This document shows, piece by piece, positions 33,515 to 42,988 of a DNA stretch of 64,000 nt; the first letter of the stretch is position 1; every line of letters begins with the position of its first letter. This DNA comes from Lasiodiplodia sp. COLG20 (lineage: Eukaryota > Ascomycota > Dothideomycetes > Botryosphaeriales > Botryosphaeriaceae): contig VNWV01000001.1 of NCBI GenBank assembly GCA_009801085.1, positions 558,001 to 622,000 on the forward strand. Direction: 5' to 3'. The notes beneath the pieces were generated by a model. That model had not been told where the DNA came from and searched no databases. It was given only the letters and a program-made list of their open reading frames with translations. Made by a program: the position numbers and the translations under genes.

Positions 33515-34385
33515 CTGGGGCAGATCTCTTGAGAAAAGCTTCTACTGGCAGGCATCAAGAAAGGAAACTAGTAGCCGACTGGGGACAACGAAGGCAAAGA
33601 GGTCACAGCAGGAGAATCTGTTGGGGGCAAAGGGCTTCGGCTATTTAAGAGGGGGTGAAGAGAGGGACTGAAGGGAGGGAGTAGAGCGTCGACATCGGAG
33701 CACAAGGTTTGCGTGATAAAAAGGCGAGGCAAAACAATGGATGGCGAAGCGTAGCGTGCTGCTGCAGACGTACGACTGGCGGTCAACCTATGACCCGATC
33801 ATCCAGCACCTCGGGTGGATGCTCGGCTCTGTTACTGTACGAGCCGGCGGGAGATTAGAGAGGCATGCAGCTGCACTGCCGCATGCACCAGGAGCAAGAC
33901 AAAGTTCTGGAGGCGGCGGCAGCGGCTCGTTGCAGGGCCTGGACATGGCCCGTAGGGCGCGATGGAGCTTGGAGAGGACGATCTTCTGCAACGCCAGACG
34001 CCGACGCGCGAATGGGTGCCGCCCTGATGACACGCGCTCCTGCCTGGATGGGGAAGCGGCGCCGATTGCGGGAGCCGGCTATGACGGCAGCTAACCAAAC
34101 ACCCCGCTGGTCCCGCTGAGTAATTGCCGGTGACAGAGCGGGGGTGCCTGTTCCCCGCGCCTTGCGCGGCTGCAGCTACGCGTGAAGCTGATATTATCTC
34201 GTGCGCTGACGGATATGTTGTGTGAGCCTCGCGGTGCAATGAGGCTCAAGCAATGGCAGCGACATCGGACAAGCGAGACCAGATTTACTTTTCGATTTGA
34301 CTTCTCGCCAAAGGCCGATTTTCCCTTTCCGGCGCCGCAGATACGATCCTTCCGCAGCCGTCCTTGGCAGAAGATGCTAGCCCGT
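33515..34385. other. Intergenic region of 0.9 kb upstream of the MFS gene
   Basis: It carries the promoter of the MFS gene at its left end and the 3' flank of prefoldin subunit 4 at its right end. The frames in it are short and of biased composition. No exon is supported. Confidence 0.4.
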
Positions 34386-35027
34386 CTACGTCTCGAGGTT
34401 GATGCTGCGCCCAAAGCGCGCGTACAGGGCAACCTTGAGCTCCTCCATTTCGTCGCGCACCCCGCTCAGCTGCTCCTCCAACCCCGTGACGTCCTTGTCG
34501 ATCCTCTCCGTCGACTCGCTCAGCAACTCCAGCACTTCGGGCTGCGGCAGCGACATGAACGAGTCGCCGACCTTGTACCTGCAAAGTCACGTGACGAGTG
34601 AGCTACCGGCCTGGAATGTGGTTTTGACAGAGCAAAGAGAGAGAGAACAGCACGTACGGCACCTTGTCCTCCTCGTCCACGAGCTCCAGTTCCGTCGACA
34701 CTTCCTCGAGGTCTTCCTTGTCCTTCTGCAACATCCCGCCGGACAGTCAGCCGCATTGGCGCCCAAAAAACACGATGTTGGTGACGTACCTGCTTGGCCT
34801 TCAGCTCCTCCTCCAGCACCTTCTCGCGCTGGTGCAGCCGACTGAACCGGTTGATTTTGTCCTGGTCCTCGCGCCGCACCTGCACCTCCTCGCCGGCCGT
34901 GGCCTCGTCTTCGCGCGAGAGCTGTGGTGTTGCGGGCGCGTTAGCGATGTGTGCCCCTCATCGGCTGCCCGCCCCCTAACATGCGGGGGTCGCGATAGGG
35001 AAAAAAACGCACCATGCGACGGTTCAT
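34386..35027 (-). CDS. GIM3: Prefoldin subunit 4 (Gim3/PFD4)
   Basis: Minus-strand exons 35013-35027, 34790-34921, 34658-34725 and 34386-34578, 135 aa, with introns of 91, 64 and 79 nt. The first exon is only five codons (MNRRM). Two heptad-rich helices frame the subunit: DQDKINRFSRLHQREKVLEE in the N-terminal half and RIDKDVTGLEEQLSGVRDEM in the C-terminal half. The beta-hairpin segment between them includes YKVGDSFMSLP, a beta-type prefoldin signature. The end ALYARFGRSINLE is diagnostic of subunit 4. It forms part of the hexameric cytosolic prefoldin chaperone that hands nascent actin and tubulin to the chaperonin. Length matches the family (about 130 aa). Confidence 0.95.
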
Positions 35028-35510
35028 CTTTGACTGGCTGCGTCTCAAAGTGAGATACGTGGAGGAATATGCGTTGTCAGAAGGAAGAGGTGAGGCGACG
35101 TGATTGGTTTCCCGTCTACGTTTGCGTTGGCGGTGCAGCACAGGATTTGCGCGCCTTCTGACCTTTTCGCGCCGTCTGCTCCGGCCGCGACTTTTCCATT
35201 CGCATTACCACCTCCACTCTCGTGAGGCTATATTACGCCTGACCTCACCCTCGGAAAGCTTAATAGCCTATTCTAACTCCATGCAAGCTTACTGAAAAGA
35301 ATCACGGGTACGAGTAGGTATTTATATCCATTCCTGCAACACGCTGACGTAACAATCGTATGCGGCACTTCAGCGCCCCAGGAAGTCGTGTCGAAACTTG
35401 CAACCTTCAAACCAGCAACGCCCGCGCTGTCTGTAGGAAATACCTGCGCCATGCTCGAAGTAAACATAACCGTTCACCACCATCATTGTCGCCATGACCG
35501 CAATCCCTCC
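35028..35510. other. Intergenic region: prefoldin promoter and 3' flank of the pseudokinase gene
   Basis: These 483 bases show no supported exon. Short promoter for prefoldin at the left; 3' UTR for the pseudokinase at the right. Confidence 0.4.
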
Positions 35511-37051
35511 TCATACTTGATTAAACCTCTGCCACAACCTCCCAAGTTTCCACCTTCGCCATCCTTCCCAACTCCACATCCCATCCACATTCGTCCACGC
35601 CAATTCCCTGTCCACCGCCAGCCGCAAGGCTTCCTCCTTCCTCTCATCCATCATCGGCATCACCCTTCCATCATTACCCATCTCATCATCAGCACCAGTC
35701 CTGTACCTCTCTCCGCTCATCGCATCTACCAATTCCTCCGCCGGCACAGGCGCCCTCACGAAATCCCAGTACAGCCTACTCCAAGTGGCACGCATGGCGT
35801 ATAACTCGCCATCGAATGACAACTTCTCACTGCTCGCAGCACGCAGGAAGGACATGTAGCTCTTCAACGCCCGCCTCACGTCATCCAGCCGGCAATCCGC
35901 TTCCCACCGGCTTCTCCGGCCCCGCGCCCATGAACCCACCGTCCAGAAGCGCTGTCCAGACGCCAGGTCCGAGCGGTGGTCGGCGACATGTCGGACCTGC
36001 CCGAGTCCGCTGAGGAGCCATTGATCGCCGCCGCCATCGTCGTCCTTGTCAACGAAGATGTTGGCAGACTTAACGTTGTTGTGGCAGTAGCCCTTTGCAT
36101 GGAGCTCGGCAAGAGAAGACACGAGGCCGGCGAATACGGGACGATGAAGCGCGTCCAGGTGGGCCGGAGAGAAATTGCCGCCGGATTTTTTGAGGGCAGC
36201 GGCGAAGTAGTCGAGCCTACCAGCGCGCCACGGCGTGACGAGCGTCCATCGCGGCGTGGTCCAGGACGGAAAGACGGGGCGCAGGAGGAGCGTGAAGAGG
36301 GAGGATGAGGAGAATACGGGCTCCAGGGCGACGAAGTAGTCGAGCGCTGGCACGAGGCCGCCGGGTTGAGACGAGGCGTGCCGGTGGCTTTGGCGCGTGA
36401 GGTTGCCGCGGGCGCTGTGGCGGCGATTACTGCTTACTTTTTCGAGGCCGGCGAGGAGAAGCGTGGCGGGTATTTCCGTGGGCCAGGTGGTCAGCTCGTG
36501 GCAGAAGAGGTCCGCCCACGCTGGCTCCATTGGTGCGTTAGCGTGGTAGGAGTACGACTTTACCAACACTTTCGTGCCTGTGTACATGTCTCTGTAAAGC
36601 GTGGTGCTGCCCTCGCGGCTTCGGCCGAGGTGGCGCTGAAACTCATAGCGGTTGTCGAATCGGTTCGCCTTTGCGATGCGGATAGGCTCTAGCGGGCGGA
36701 GGTGGAGAGGAACGGAGGGCGAAGTGCCCTGAATGTCCAAGAGGTCGGAGGCATCGAAAATTGGGAGCTCCTTGAGGCCTTCGGACCTCAGGGCTTGATT
36801 ATGGGCATGTCAGCGAGCTGCACGCCATACGATGAACCGATCTTACCTGCGACAATGAAGAAGGCCGTAGTTAAGACAGTGCAGATTATGACGTGAGTCA
36901 GCTTTAGGCGTCCCAACAAGACCAAGGAGGACCCTGCAAAAGGATAGACTTTATCCTGAACGGCGGGCGGCCAGAGAATCCTTGCCATGGCCTGGAAAGA
37001 TGAAGCTTTGTTTTGAATAGAGGAGGTGATTGGGCGCTGCGTTTTGAGCAT
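35511..37051 (-). CDS. Membrane-anchored protein-kinase-like protein lacking catalytic residues (pseudokinase, about 495 aa)
   Basis: Minus-strand exons 36847-37051 and 35511-36793 with a 53-nt intron; the splice joins AFFIVA to ALRSEGLKELPIF. A hydrophobic segment (LTHVIICTVLTTAFFIVAA, about residues 51-69) is a single membrane anchor. The kinase-like fold follows: VLVKSY (Lys147, the possible beta3 Lys), then the catalytic-loop position GYCHNNVKSANIFVD, where the expected Asp is Asn (about residue 307), then WLLSGLGQVRH, where the Asp of the metal-binding motif is missing (about 330-333). Both substitutions predict loss of phosphotransfer. The first ATG is at 37051; the in-frame ATG at 36988 (MARILWPPAV) is an equally plausible start. 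Role unknown; a scaffold or regulator is an inference. Confidence 0.75.
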
Positions 37052-38589
37052 GGGTGAGCTTGAAGTCAAATGGGAAAGGGCTACCACTCTTCTCGAGGGA
37101 AAGAGCAACCATCGCTCAGGTTCGAACTTTGTTCATGCATATCATGGTCCCAGAACATTCTGCTCGGCTTATAAAACATCACGCAGCATCTCGAAGTCCA
37201 GTTGAGCAGGATATGGATGGTCTCCTAAAATGGGAAGTAAGCCATGTGCGGGCTGCTAAAGCCTGTTTGGCATGGCGTTCATGATGCTGATGTTCTAGAG
37301 CCACGGGAGCCAGCAGGGAGATCGGCCTCCGCTGTTGCATGCGGCGATGTTTCGCAAGTATTGCGGAAATCGCTCAAAAGATAGAGCGACCATGGGGTGT
37401 CGGTTGCATCAGTTCAAAGCTGCGACTGCTCCAATATAATTAGTGCCAAGAGAAGCACATGGCTCTTTCTCAAGATAGGTTGAACCAGCATGCATCGGTG
37501 AAACGACTCTATCCTTGCCAGAAGTGTGCCTCGGCCCGTGCAAAAAGAGCGTTGCACAGCTTTAAAGCCAGCTTTCACGCTGGGTGGGGGCGGAGGTGAG
37601 TGGATCCAGGTGGCTGTGTTCTGTACATATCAGTTGGCGAGTTCCCAACCGAGCGGCTCGAAACGACATTTGCTTTCCAGCAATGGCAAAAGCCCGGTGC
37701 GTCCTTGGTCGTGCTGGGTGCCAAGTTCCGACCGGGATGATGCTGTTCATAGACGGATGTTGATGCCGAGCATGCCAACACCAGGCTTGGCGACAAGCGG
37801 AGATTTATCAGGGCAGGCAGTTGTTCCAGAACGATTTGGGAAGAGAGTGGAGAGAGAGGGCTTTTTTAGGTTCCCAGAGGTGGACTGGCGATACGAGACA
37901 GAGACTTGCATGTGTAGCGCTGGCGTCGCGAAGGTGAAGAATGGCTTTCCTGATGGAGCCGGGAGTAAGGGAGTACGGGCTCGTGCGATGGCCTCGGTTG
38001 GCATGCCGTCATACACGCTGCACAGAGACGGGAAGGCTCGACAAGCTAGGAAAGTGTTTGGGCGATGATTTGCTGACTGCAGACCGGTGGTGTTTCGAAG
38101 GAAGAGAACCGGCCTGTCACGGATAAGCCCTGTGCATGCAACGCCAAAAATAAGAGGCCGGGCGGGGCAGGCGTCAGGCGTGATTCGCCGGCACAGCCCC
38201 GTCGAGCGTGTAGCTGAGGGTTGGGGCGGCGCAGGGCCGCCCTGCGCTTACGCTTTAAACACCCAGCGCCGGCACTCTCTTGTTCTCTCAGGTCTCTTTC
38301 GCGACCAGAAACCATCTGAGGGTGTTGAGCGCGTGTCATCGTAGAATCAGAGACGGCAATCGCACCCAGGCAGCGGCGTGGCCCGAGCGCGCAGGCTATC
38401 GATAAGCACGATTCTTGGTACTTTTCCCACTCCCGCCCGTTCTTCGGCCCCGCTCTGCCTGGGGTTTCAGTCCGACCACTGCGAAGCGGCCATGACCACC
38501 ATTATGTATAGCCTCGCTGACGCTCAGCTCAGCCCTCATATGACGCATCCTTGGACACGCTGGCCTATCCTGTCTTATAATCAGCAATC
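37052..38589. other. 1.5-kb intergenic region between divergent genes
   Basis: It contains promoters for the pseudokinase gene (left) and the sensor-like gene (right). A 180-codon plus-strand frame at 37526-38068 lacks domain features and good composition and was not accepted. Nothing else is seen. Confidence 0.4.
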
Positions 38590-39849
38590 ATGCCCTTCCC
38601 TGTGTCTGATGAGATCCGCCGCGCCCGGCACGACGACCCAGAGGACGAGCAAGAAAACTACTGGGAAGAAGTTCGAAAATCCGCCGAGGACGTCTGGGAA
38701 GACCTAACCACTCTTCCCACTGTTGTCACCATCATGGGCGCTCCCTTCACCCTCGACAGCACCGGCGTGCCGTCGTGGATGAGTCTGAGCACCGATGACC
38801 TTCCCGATGCCATACGCAGCCGCCTGCAGTCGACAACGTCGGCACAACCAACGGCCGTTTCGTCGACCTTGATCCAAATGACGTCGACGACTGCTACCGT
38901 CACTCCTGCGACTGAACTTGGAAATCCGGGCGCACACGTAGGCTCTTCGGCCACACACGGTGCTCCATCCTCAACCACCGCGCCCGGTCAAGCAGGAAGC
39001 TCTGCGAGCGCAGCGAGTACGTCGTCTTGTTCTGAAGGGAATGGACAAACATACGGCCAAGCCGCGCCGTCGCCGGGTCCAACTGGGTTTGATAGCAATG
39101 GAGGAGTAACAGTCTCATCAGGTTCCACTTCAGCAGAAAAGAACAATGACTCCGGTCCACCACTGGGCCTCATCTTGGCCGGCGTCATAATCCCCGTTCT
39201 GGTCATCTCATTGCTCGCCTTCACTGCCTTTGTTGTCATGCGTCGCCGGAGGCAGAAGAGAGACGCAGAACGTGCCATGGCAGCCGACGAGATGAAGTTC
39301 CGCCACAGCGATGATTCCCAACAGCCGCCTTTCGTTCAGCAGCCTCCGGTCCAAGAACCCCCTGCGATTCGAGAGCCCTCTCCGCAAGATTCACCGAGAG
39401 CAGTGACGCCTGTACCAGCCCCTCCACCCGTCATCGTTTCGGCCATGAACCCGGCGAACAACTCCTCGTATTTCACCGGCATCGACACATCCGAGGCCCT
39501 CTCCGTCCGCACAAACTCGGTACGCAGCGGCCAGAGGCCGGCTGGCTTCATGCTGGACGGAGAGTTCCACGAGGAGCCTCCGCCGCCGTATCGCCCGCGC
39601 AGCGTGCCACCCATCTCTAGGGGCTCGAGCATGCGCACTAACTATCGAGCTGACTATGCAAGTTCTCAGCCCCTCCACGATCCCACCCGAGTCGTCAATC
39701 CGTTCGCAGATCCGTCGGATGATGACAACGTTTCCATCATGTCAGGACCGCCCATGAATCCGTTTGCGCGAGAAGCAGACGACCATCTCTCGGTGGTATC
39801 CGACATGTCGTATCAGCATGAGCCCGCAACGGTACACCAAAGCGTATGA
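38590..39849 (+). CDS. Single-pass Ser/Thr-rich membrane protein, sensor-like (419 aa)
   Basis: Single exon. No classical signal peptide is seen at the acidic N terminus (residues 1-40). A Ser/Thr/Ala/Pro-rich, probably O-mannosylated stretch runs to about residue 190. One strong membrane helix follows (LGLILAGVIIPVLVISLLAF, about 195-220) with a basic stop-transfer RRRRQKR. The rest is a disordered cytosolic tail with Pro clusters (QQPPFVQQPPVQEPPAIREP) and repeated NPFA-type motifs (RVVNPFADPSDDD, PMNPFAREADD), which are common in fungal wall-stress or mucin-like sensors. No WSC or other named domain is visible. If the extracellular side is N-terminal it would be inserted as a reverse signal anchor. 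Function inferred from layout only. Confidence 0.78.
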   Translation: MPFPVSDEIRRARHDDPEDEQENYWEEVRKSAEDVWEDLTTLPTVVTIMGAPFTLDSTGVPSWMSLSTDDLPDAIRSRLQSTTSAQPTAVSSTLIQMTSTTATVTPATELGNPGAHVGSSATHGAPSSTTAPGQAGSSASAASTSSCSEGNGQTYGQAAPSPGPTGFDSNGGVTVSSGSTSAEKNNDSGPPLGLILAGVIIPVLVISLLAFTAFVVMRRRRQKRDAERAMAADEMKFRHSDDSQQPPFVQQPPVQEPPAIREPSPQDSPRAVTPVPAPPPVIVSAMNPANNSSYFTGIDTSEALSVRTNSVRSGQRPAGFMLDGEFHEEPPPPYRPRSVPPISRGSSMRTNYRADYASSQPLHDPTRVVNPFADPSDDDNVSIMSGPPMNPFAREADDHLSVVSDMSYQHEPATVHQSV

Positions 39850-40475
39850 CGTTAGTCCTTTCCGTTAATAATCAGGAATTATTCCTACCTTTCTCTTCTT
39901 ACTCGTCTTTGGTCGGCCGTGTCGGGCACGAAAATGGAGGATGCATGAGGATGACTATTTTTCTTTCTGGGTGAGAAGGCAAGGCGTTGGCTGGTATCTT
40001 TTGTTCCTTTTTTTCTTCGCCTGGTGTGGATGTGAGGGACTTTGTGCCGAGGGCGTTTATTGACGGAGAAGACCCGGTATGCCGGGCATGGATGCATGTC
40101 ATTGAGACGCCGGAAAAGGGATGATGATAGCATAAGCATTCCGAACCACTACTTGCCTGCCGTTAATCAATTTATCTTGCCACTGGGTAAGCTTAAATTT
40201 GCCGCACAGCGCTAGACTTCCGAGCGCTTCTAGAACTCTTCTAGACGTTAATCCAGTGATCTGCCTGACCGCATGATCTGCCAGCTTGGATAAGAATCTA
40301 GACATGGCCATGCACGGTGGTAGATATTGGAGACTTGCCTACCTACTACACAAGGCAAAGACCAGATGTTCTTTCATCAAAATAAACTTTTTGACACTCC
40401 GGCGCAAACGTTACAGGGTAATTCAGCGACCATCCGTCTCCACAGCGGCCATTGGGTGACAAGCGGGAGCCAATC
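39850..40475. other. Intergenic region between the sensor-like gene and the HET gene
   Basis: These 626 bases hold the 3' flank of the sensor gene and the promoter of the HET gene. No exon is supported. Confidence 0.4.
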
Positions 40476-42629
40476 ATGGTAGTTCAGTGGCAGTTTCGCT
40501 CACGTCTCCCTGCTATCCCCGATGGGCTGTGTAATCTTTGCCGCCATCCGGTCGCTGGAGATAACATTTGCCGGCCCTGTCGCGTTCTGAGATTGAGAGA
40601 AGACAACGCCACAACCCCACAGCAATTGATCCTTCCAGCAAACACCAATTTATGTCAATGTTCATCCGTGTCCGTAGCACTACAGAACAAAGTCCCCATC
40701 TGCGAGTCATGCGGCAGCGATCTCATCGACATCAAACATATCTACTACACCGTCAGGAGCCAGGGACCAGATGATATCTCAACAATTCCTGTAACATCAG
40801 GTTCAACTACCGAGCCATTGCGCAAGTACATGTATGCACCGATCCAGCATAAGGAAATCCGCTTGGCTGTTTTACATCCAGGCACGATAGCTGAGCCCAT
40901 CCATTGCACACTCGTCCGCATGAATATCGAGGACCTACCCCCATTCGAGGCTGTCTCTTACACATGGGCGGACTCAAGCGGCGACTCTTCACTATGCAAG
41001 AATGTACTCTGCGGGCCAAGTCGTAGACATCTGGCGGTCACCTCGAGTTGCGAGAACGTCCTTCGCCGTCTTCGTCTGACGAAGTTGAAGCGCCTTATCT
41101 GGATTGATTCCATTTGTATTGATCAACTCAATGTGGGAGAACGAAACCACCAGATCCGCTGCATGTCTCGCATTTACTCGAGCGCTTTTCGAGTCCTGGT
41201 TTATCTAGGGGAAGGAAGCGAGTCGAGCAAAGCCTTGTTTGACTTCTTCAATTTCACCTCTCGAACGGCAAAGTTCCCCATCAGCTACCTTCCTCCAAGT
41301 ATGTTCGGTCACTTTCCATACGATGAGGAATTGCAAATTCGCGCACAGGTCATAGCAGCCATCCACGAACTCTTCCAAAGGCCGTGGTTTTTCCGGGCCT
41401 GGGTCATGCAGGAGGTCGCTCTCGCAAAACAGGTTGTAGCTATGTGTGGGAACGATGTTGTTCCCTGGCATTCGTTCTCGGTACTCAACCTCACCGGCAA
41501 CCGCTGGAATCTGTACCGGTCGCCTGAGCACCCTGACGTCCAACAACACAAAGACGCCGCAGAATGGTTTCCTCCTGCGGTCCGAGTTCAACTTGGACAC
41601 ACAGATAAAAGTCGCAATTTATGGAACCTTGTTCGTGATGTCCGAGAGTGTCATTGCAGTGACCCTTGCGACAAGATATTCGCCATCCTGGGGCTGGTCA
41701 ACGACATGGACACCAAACCATTCATTCCCGATTATTCCAAACCCGTGGTCGAAACCTTCCTCGATTTTGCCATATATCTCATCTCGGAATGCAAGGCATC
41801 CCTGGTTGATATCATACTAGAAAGTCAGAGCAAGACCCATCTCGCGGGATTGCCGTCATGGATTCCAGATTGGTCCGTGGCGCGGACATCACTCGTCGTC
41901 AGCGAGGGGCTCATGTCATACCTTGCCCCAGCTCAACATGGCCCGGATACGCAGCTCGCCACATGTGTGCCCAATCGCGCGGCACTCGATCTTGTTGGGA
42001 AAGCGATCGACACGATTCACTGCGTGGATGCGCAGAAGACCCCTCAAGGCTGCATCATTCGCCCAATAATAGATAAAATACCCAAGCAGCCAACGGCATT
42101 TGCCGACTGGCTAGGGTGGTGGGAAAAGGCGTGCGCCTGGTGGGGCGAGAGTCGTGTGTGGAATCGCATTTCTTTTCCAAAGTTGTCGGACATTTCCCCC
42201 GGGCTCGCGTTTTTGGACGATGTCCCCTACGACCACCGCATCATGCAGCATCTCAACGAGCTGTTCCTTCGTATATCACGGTGTCGTCCTTGTTACCAAC
42301 CACAGCGTCCCGGCGACTGCGGGCCTTGTACTTCGTGCATTTCCCCTCTCATGCAGTCTTTCGAGTCACTCATTCCTACGCTATGTGCTAGCCGAGGACA
42401 GACACTGTTCCTTGGAGAGCGATCTATCTTTGTCGGGGCTGGACCGCTCGCTATGATGGAAGGAGATGAAGTGTGCCTTCTTTCCGGCATGAAGCTTCCG
42501 TGGGTACTTCGTCCATTCCAGGACGGCTACAAACTCGTCGGCGAATGTGCGTTCTTCGACCCGGGAGAGCACTGCGACAAGTGTAAGCCACCGAGCCCTC
42601 GGGAGTGGAAGCGCATGGTTATCTATTGA
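40476..42629 (+). CDS. HET-domain protein (heterokaryon incompatibility type) with N-terminal cysteine pairs
   Basis: Single exon, 717 aa, starting at the ATG at 40476. The HET domain (about residues 155-310) shows its three blocks: FEAVSYTWADSSGD, LIWIDSICIDQLNVGER with MSRIYSSAFRVLVYLGE, and RPWFFRAWVMQEVALAK. HET domains trigger growth arrest or cell death after non-self recognition in filamentous ascomycetes; most copies are uncharacterised. Ahead of it is a short region with paired cysteines: C19/C22, C32/C35, C60/C62 and C76/C79, probably zinc-binding. A second cluster lies near residue 603 (CRPCYQPQRPGDCGPCTSC). No NACHT, ankyrin or WD repeats are present, so the partner domain, if any, is the C-terminal 400 residues. 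It stands alone, with no recognisable het partner beside it. Confidence 0.9.
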   Translation: MVVQWQFRSRLPAIPDGLCNLCRHPVAGDNICRPCRVLRLREDNATTPQQLILPANTNLCQCSSVSVALQNKVPICESCGSDLIDIKHIYYTVRSQGPDDISTIPVTSGSTTEPLRKYMYAPIQHKEIRLAVLHPGTIAEPIHCTLVRMNIEDLPPFEAVSYTWADSSGDSSLCKNVLCGPSRRHLAVTSSCENVLRRLRLTKLKRLIWIDSICIDQLNVGERNHQIRCMSRIYSSAFRVLVYLGEGSESSKALFDFFNFTSRTAKFPISYLPPSMFGHFPYDEELQIRAQVIAAIHELFQRPWFFRAWVMQEVALAKQVVAMCGNDVVPWHSFSVLNLTGNRWNLYRSPEHPDVQQHKDAAEWFPPAVRVQLGHTDKSRNLWNLVRDVRECHCSDPCDKIFAILGLVNDMDTKPFIPDYSKPVVETFLDFAIYLISECKASLVDIILESQSKTHLAGLPSWIPDWSVARTSLVVSEGLMSYLAPAQHGPDTQLATCVPNRAALDLVGKAIDTIHCVDAQKTPQGCIIRPIIDKIPKQPTAFADWLGWWEKACAWWGESRVWNRISFPKLSDISPGLAFLDDVPYDHRIMQHLNELFLRISRCRPCYQPQRPGDCGPCTSCISPLMQSFESLIPTLCASRGQTLFLGERSIFVGAGPLAMMEGDEVCLLSGMKLPWVLRPFQDGYKLVGECAFFDPGEHCDKCKPPSPREWKRMVIY

Positions 42630-42988
42630 ATAATCCCGGGTATATCGGGGGTTACGAAGTTGGCGTAGAAAGTATTGGTCCAGCTGATCTCTGACAGCCT
42701 GTCGGCACAACCCCTTGTTGCAGAAAGTCCAAAGCAGGCTATTCATGTGCAATCTCTCGCCCTGTTTTTTGTTCGTTATTTACGAATCTCGAACCTCAAT
42801 CGCGTATTTTAATTAATTCATTGGTCATTATGTCTATCTGTAACTTCGTTTGTTTCCTTTTATGTTCGCCAGACACCAGTCGTGATGATCTATCGTACCA
42901 ATTTTCTCATTCTTTTTTGTTACCCAACTCGGTCGACAGCGTTTGTGTACTCCTGAATCAATGCGAGAATCATCATTTTTTACTCCTC
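42630..42988. other. AT-richer 3' region between convergent genes
   Basis: These 359 bases separate the convergent HET and MFS genes. The stretch is visibly richer in A and T than its surroundings, as expected of facing 3' UTRs. Confidence 0.45.

Noticed and set aside
37526..38068. Plus-strand frame of 180 codons
   Set aside because: No domain, odd composition and no intron/exon signals linking it to other exons.
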